Source: an uncultured Eubacteriales bacterium
Lineage (GTDB): Bacteria > Bacillota > Clostridia > Oscillospirales > CAG-272
Direction: 5' to 3'
Assembly (NCBI GenBank): GCA_934481515.1
Contig: CAKSPO010000007.1
Location: forward strand, 1-63,829
DNA length: 63,829 nucleotides
Below the pieces are notes generated by a model, which had not been told where the DNA came from, did not search any database, and saw nothing but the letters and a program-made list of their open reading frames with translations. Each line of letters starts with the position of its first letter. Position 1 is the stretch's first letter. Below are positions 61,305 through 63,829 of the stretch, in pieces. A program made the translations under genes and the position numbers.

Positions 61305-62702
61305 CTACGATTGACAGACGGACGGATTCTTTTGTACCACCAGCTTTTTATAATTGACCGTGAAGCATATGATTTCCGCAATTGCCGTGATCGTCCACGA
61401 AAAAATGTACAAAAGATACAGCGACGGAATGGTGCGGAAATGGGCGAACACGGTATAGATCCATGTCACGCGGAACACACAGGAGCCAATAATCACAATG
61501 ACGGTAGGCGCAAGACTTTTGCCGATACCGCGGCAGGCTGCAATGGTACAATCCATGAAAGCACTGACGGCATAGGAAAAACACATGATCCGCGTGCGCA
61601 GAAGTCCCGCTTCAATGACCGCTTCATCATTGGCAAACAAAGACAAAAACGTTCTGCCGAACAAGAACAACGCTCCGCCGAGTATCGCACCCGCCGCAAA
61701 AGAATAGACGATACCGATAAAATAGCTTTTCAGCACACGATCCCGTTTCCCGGCACCCAGATTCTGTCCCATGAAGGTGGAGCAGGCAGTATAAAACGCC
61801 GCCATGACATTGTATATAACGGCATCTGCATTGGCGGCGGCGGAATTTCCTTCCACCATGACGGAATCAAAGGAGTTGACAGCCCCCTGTATGAAGAGGT
61901 TTGCGACGGCAAAAATGGCATTCTGCAGTCCGGCAGGAATTCCGAGTCCGAGAATGCATTTCCCCTCCGGCTGATCCAATCCGTTTTTCAGATCCCGGAA
62001 ATGAAAAGCAGAACTGTCCTCCTGCCGCCCCATATGTAACAGAATGAGCACTGCGGACACATACTGCGTGATGATGCTGGCAAGTGCAACACCGTCCTCC
62101 GCCATGCCGCAGACGATGACAAAAAACAGATTGAAAAGCACGTTCAGAATTCCGGCAACCATCAGATATGCAAGCGGGCGCTTCGTATCTCCGTTTGCGC
62201 TGAGTATACCGTTGCCGAAATTGAAAATACCAAGCGCCGGCATACCGAGGGCATAGATCCGGAAATAAAGCACCGCGCCTTCTATCAGGTCATCCTTGGT
62301 GCCAAGCAGCTCCAGCATAAATCGCGCGGACAGAAGACAAAGCACCGAGATGATGCAACCGGTTGCAAGACAGATAACAAATGAAGTGCGGATGGAAGCA
62401 GATGCACGTTCCCTGTCGCGGGCACCGAGATGCTGTGCAACCCGGACATTGACCGCGCTTCCCATCCCGATCAGAAAGCCGGTGAACAGTGACACAAGGA
62501 TTGTGGTTGACCCGACCGCTCCCAAGGCTTCCGCGCTTGAAAACTTGCCGACAACCGCCACGTCCGCCATATTGAACAGTACCTGCAAAAGCTGAGACAG
62601 CATCAACGGAATGCTGAAGAGAAACATATTTTTCCACAGAGAGCCTTGCGTCATCTGAATCTCGCCCTTTGCTCTCTTGATATTGGGAGACCGGCCAGCC
62701 AT
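61305..62702 (-). CDS. MATE family efflux transporter
   Basis: A 465-residue protein of 12 predicted membrane helices, two six-helix halves. The start FSIPLMLSQLLQVLFNMADVAVVGKF and later GLGIPAGLQNAIFAVANLF are typical of DinF/NorM-type MATE exporters. It expels cationic drugs or metabolites with Na+ or H+. GGAGGAATCTAC precedes the ATG. Lies between two IS remnants, so it may be mobile. Confidence 0.9.
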   Translation of the reverse strand: MAGRSPNIKRAKGEIQMTQGSLWKNMFLFSIPLMLSQLLQVLFNMADVAVVGKFSSAEALGAVGSTTILVSLFTGFLIGMGSAVNVRVAQHLGARDRERASASIRTSFVICLATGCIISVLCLLSARFMLELLGTKDDLIEGAVLYFRIYALGMPALGIFNFGNGILSANGDTKRPLAYLMVAGILNVLFNLFFVIVCGMAEDGVALASIITQYVSAVLILLHMGRQEDSSAFHFRDLKNGLDQPEGKCILGLGIPAGLQNAIFAVANLFIQGAVNSFDSVMVEGNSAAANADAVIYNVMAAFYTACSTFMGQNLGAGKRDRVLKSYFIGIVYSFAAGAILGGALFLFGRTFLSLFANDEAVIEAGLLRTRIMCFSYAVSAFMDCTIAACRGIGKSLAPTVIVIIGSCVFRVTWIYTVFAHFRTIPSLYLLYIFSWTITAIAEIICFTVNYKKLVVQKNPSVCQS

Positions 62703-62879
62703 GTAGATTCCTCCGAAAACCAGACTGCCGCATATTCCGGATATTTTCCGCTCTGCGACAATTATTTATTATATCATGGAGGACATCGACTTTCAATACA
62801 AAAAAGCAAAAATTTTTCCGTACACTGTAGTGTTACAATTGATGTGAGACTAAAAACGAAAAAAGGTCCGGATGAGACC

Positions 62880-63130
62880 GGAGCCAAGCACAATTCTGCC
62901 CGGAGCATATGCATCTGGAATACGTGACCACAGGCAGAAACGGTTACAAGGGATACAAATGTAAGGGCGGCAGATGTGCAAATGGTCCGAGACGGGGGAA
63001 TGTTTCAGTGCGAAGCAGGAAAGAAAGAACTTACGCCGCCACATATGGGAAGATTTCAAGGATATGGCGTATACCTTTACCCACACGGAAAAGGGTAAAA
63101 ATATTTACAGAGAAGAAAGAAAACGGCGGA
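62880..63130 (+). pseudogene. IS1182-family transposase C-terminal remnant
   Basis: In one frame CPEHMHLEYVTTGRNGYKGY from 62896 matches the CP-G-L-Y-TT-R-GY motif of IS1182 transposases; after a frameshift near 62980 the second frame continues CFSAKQERKNLRRHIWEDF and TEKGKNIYREERKR, the conserved C-terminal helix. The element is degraded with no N-terminus. Confidence 0.65.
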
Positions 63131-63169
63131 GCGCAGCTTTGCCGTTTTTAAAGGATTGCATGGTTCCTG

Positions 63170-63321
63170 TTATTGCCGTATGCGGGGGCTTTCCAGCCAT
63201 TCCGCTTCGAACAATGGGACATCCGCCATGCTGATTACATTGACCGATGCGTCCGGAGCGGTAGCAACGGAAACGAGTTTTGGCTCTTGTTTTCTTCTGC
63301 ATTGATTGATTCGTTGCTCAT
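63170..63321 (-). pseudogene. short frameshifted ORF remnant
   Basis: ATG at 63321 follows AAAGGAG and reads MSNESINAEENKSQNS but stops after 28 codons (63235). In another frame the sequence goes on to 63170 as EPKLVSVATAPDASVNVISM. The good ribosome binding site suggests a former gene. Family unknown. Confidence 0.3.
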
Positions 63322-63356
63322 GCTGAGACTCCTTTCTTTGAATTTTGAAATAAAAA

Positions 63357-63401
63357 ATAACCACTTCACATGATGTAAAGTGGTTATGATGTAAAGTGGT
63401 T
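63357..63401. promoter_or_regulatory. palindrome plus tandem repeat, operator-like
   Basis: ATAACCACTT (63357-63366) and AAGTGGTTAT (63378-63387) pair, with ACAT/ATGT inside. A 16-bp unit ATGATGTAAAGTGGTT occurs twice in tandem (63370-63385 and 63386-63401). It lies upstream of the 63321 start on the reverse strand, so may be a repressor site. Confidence 0.5.
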
Positions 63402-63419
63402 ATTGCTATAAAACGAGGT

Positions 63420-63622
63420 TTAATTGACACACACCTTTTCCATATAGCAATCTAAAAACTCCTGCGTTCCTCCGTGCAAACTTCTATGCGTGCAAATGTA
63501 GTACAATTCTTCAACAGATGAAAGGGAAAAGCATCTTGCATCAAGAAAAAGAAACTGTTGTCTGTTAGCTTCTTCAACTACTTTCTCGCGATCGTTACCA
63601 GGAGCTACAATATCATAAGTCC
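63420..63622 (-). other. unassigned coding-like stretch
   Basis: Open on the reverse strand (part of a longer open frame to 63743), reading for example REKVVEEANRQQFLFLDARCF and ending MEKVCVN. It has no convincing start and overlaps the DUF3795-like gene in another frame at its upstream end. Probably a remnant. Confidence 0.25.
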
Positions 63623-63829
63623 TTAATTTATCTCGCTCTGCTTTACATTGCGTAGTTTTTTTAAGTTTTCCAAAACGAACGGACTGTTTGTTGCGATGCG
63701 TCCCAGCGTCGGACATCCGTCCATCTGCCCGCAGTCGGCGCAAGTATCTAATTTCTTTTCTCTAACGCAATTATGTACGGGGCAAAATTTGTCGCAGAAA
63801 GGCGTTTTTGCACCTTTGATTCGGCATCC
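63623..63829 (-). CDS. DUF3795-like cysteine-rich protein, 5' end cut by window
   Basis: The last 68 codons of a reverse-strand gene: CRIKGAKTPFC, FCPVHNC, CADCGQMDGC. The closely spaced cysteines match DUF3795-type (CxxC metal-binding) small proteins. The start is beyond the window edge. Function unknown. Confidence 0.6.
   Translation of the reverse strand, partial: GCRIKGAKTPFCDKFCPVHNCVREKKLDTCADCGQMDGCPTLGRIATNSPFVLENLKKLRNVKQSEIN

Overview
The window reads as a chromosomal segment of a Gram-positive, low-complexity-envelope member of the Clostridia (Bacillota) with moderately high G+C. The evidence is the Firmicutes-style sigma-A promoters (several perfect TTGACA-17-TATAAT matches), strong AGGAGG ribosome binding sites, a CIRCE operator on groESL, a SpoIIE sporulation phosphatase, KtrAB potassium uptake, lipobox-type lipoproteins and a pst-pho operon with a two-component pair. 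The exact genus cannot be named from the sequence alone.

Layout. 1-2978: two tRNA genes (Thr, Tyr), then rpmG-secE-nusG-rplK-rplA, ending in a terminator with no rplJ-rplL behind it. 3048-4855: a reverse-strand HD / membrane / Nudix operon with 4-base overlaps. 4952-7288: pyruvate kinase, then a manganese (yybP-ykoY) riboswitch with the MntP manganese exporter. 7333-10768: KtrA, KtrB and an AGCS amino acid:cation symporter. 10937-13093: groESL. 13421-15565: a GH2 beta-mannosidase-like enzyme. 15708-18251: spoIIE. 18482-22157: a heterodimeric ABC exporter. 22461-24725: three small proteins of uncertain role.

24886-38289 is the accessory region and the most unusual part: two very large secreted proteins, each with an N-terminal repair-like shared module, a ricin-like region and a C-terminal papain-like (C39-like) peptidase. 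They are separated by two lipoproteins that share leader and signal peptide, and by a two-TM membrane protein; a third lipoprotein built from an internal duplication follows. An 853-bp stretch of the two large genes is about 99% identical at DNA level while the peptidase ends are unrelated in sequence and different in base composition, which points to module exchange. The second large gene has a 5' leader with an internal terminator.

38414-48644: a small membrane export protein, ackA, a phosphohexomutase, and the complete pstSCAB-phoU-phoB-phoR operon with three 11-bp-spaced Pho boxes; its PstS appears circularly permuted. 48718-56303: a chorismate/phenylalanine supra-operon (pheA, aroB, aroC, aroE-aroK fusion, aroQ, aroA, aroF) behind a structured leader that ends in an intrinsic terminator. 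56361-60744: mutY, a broken GH38 alpha-mannosidase, tcdA, a Nudix ADP-ribose pyrophosphatase and a DUF1934 protein. 60785-63829: decayed mobile DNA (IS3 orfA and IS1182 remnants) around a MATE efflux gene, ending in a partial DUF3795-like cysteine-rich protein.

Functionally the core genes are ordinary (translation, protein folding, phosphate, aromatic amino acids, acetate, potassium, manganese). The accessory peptidase/lipoprotein region is the best candidate for an undescribed system.
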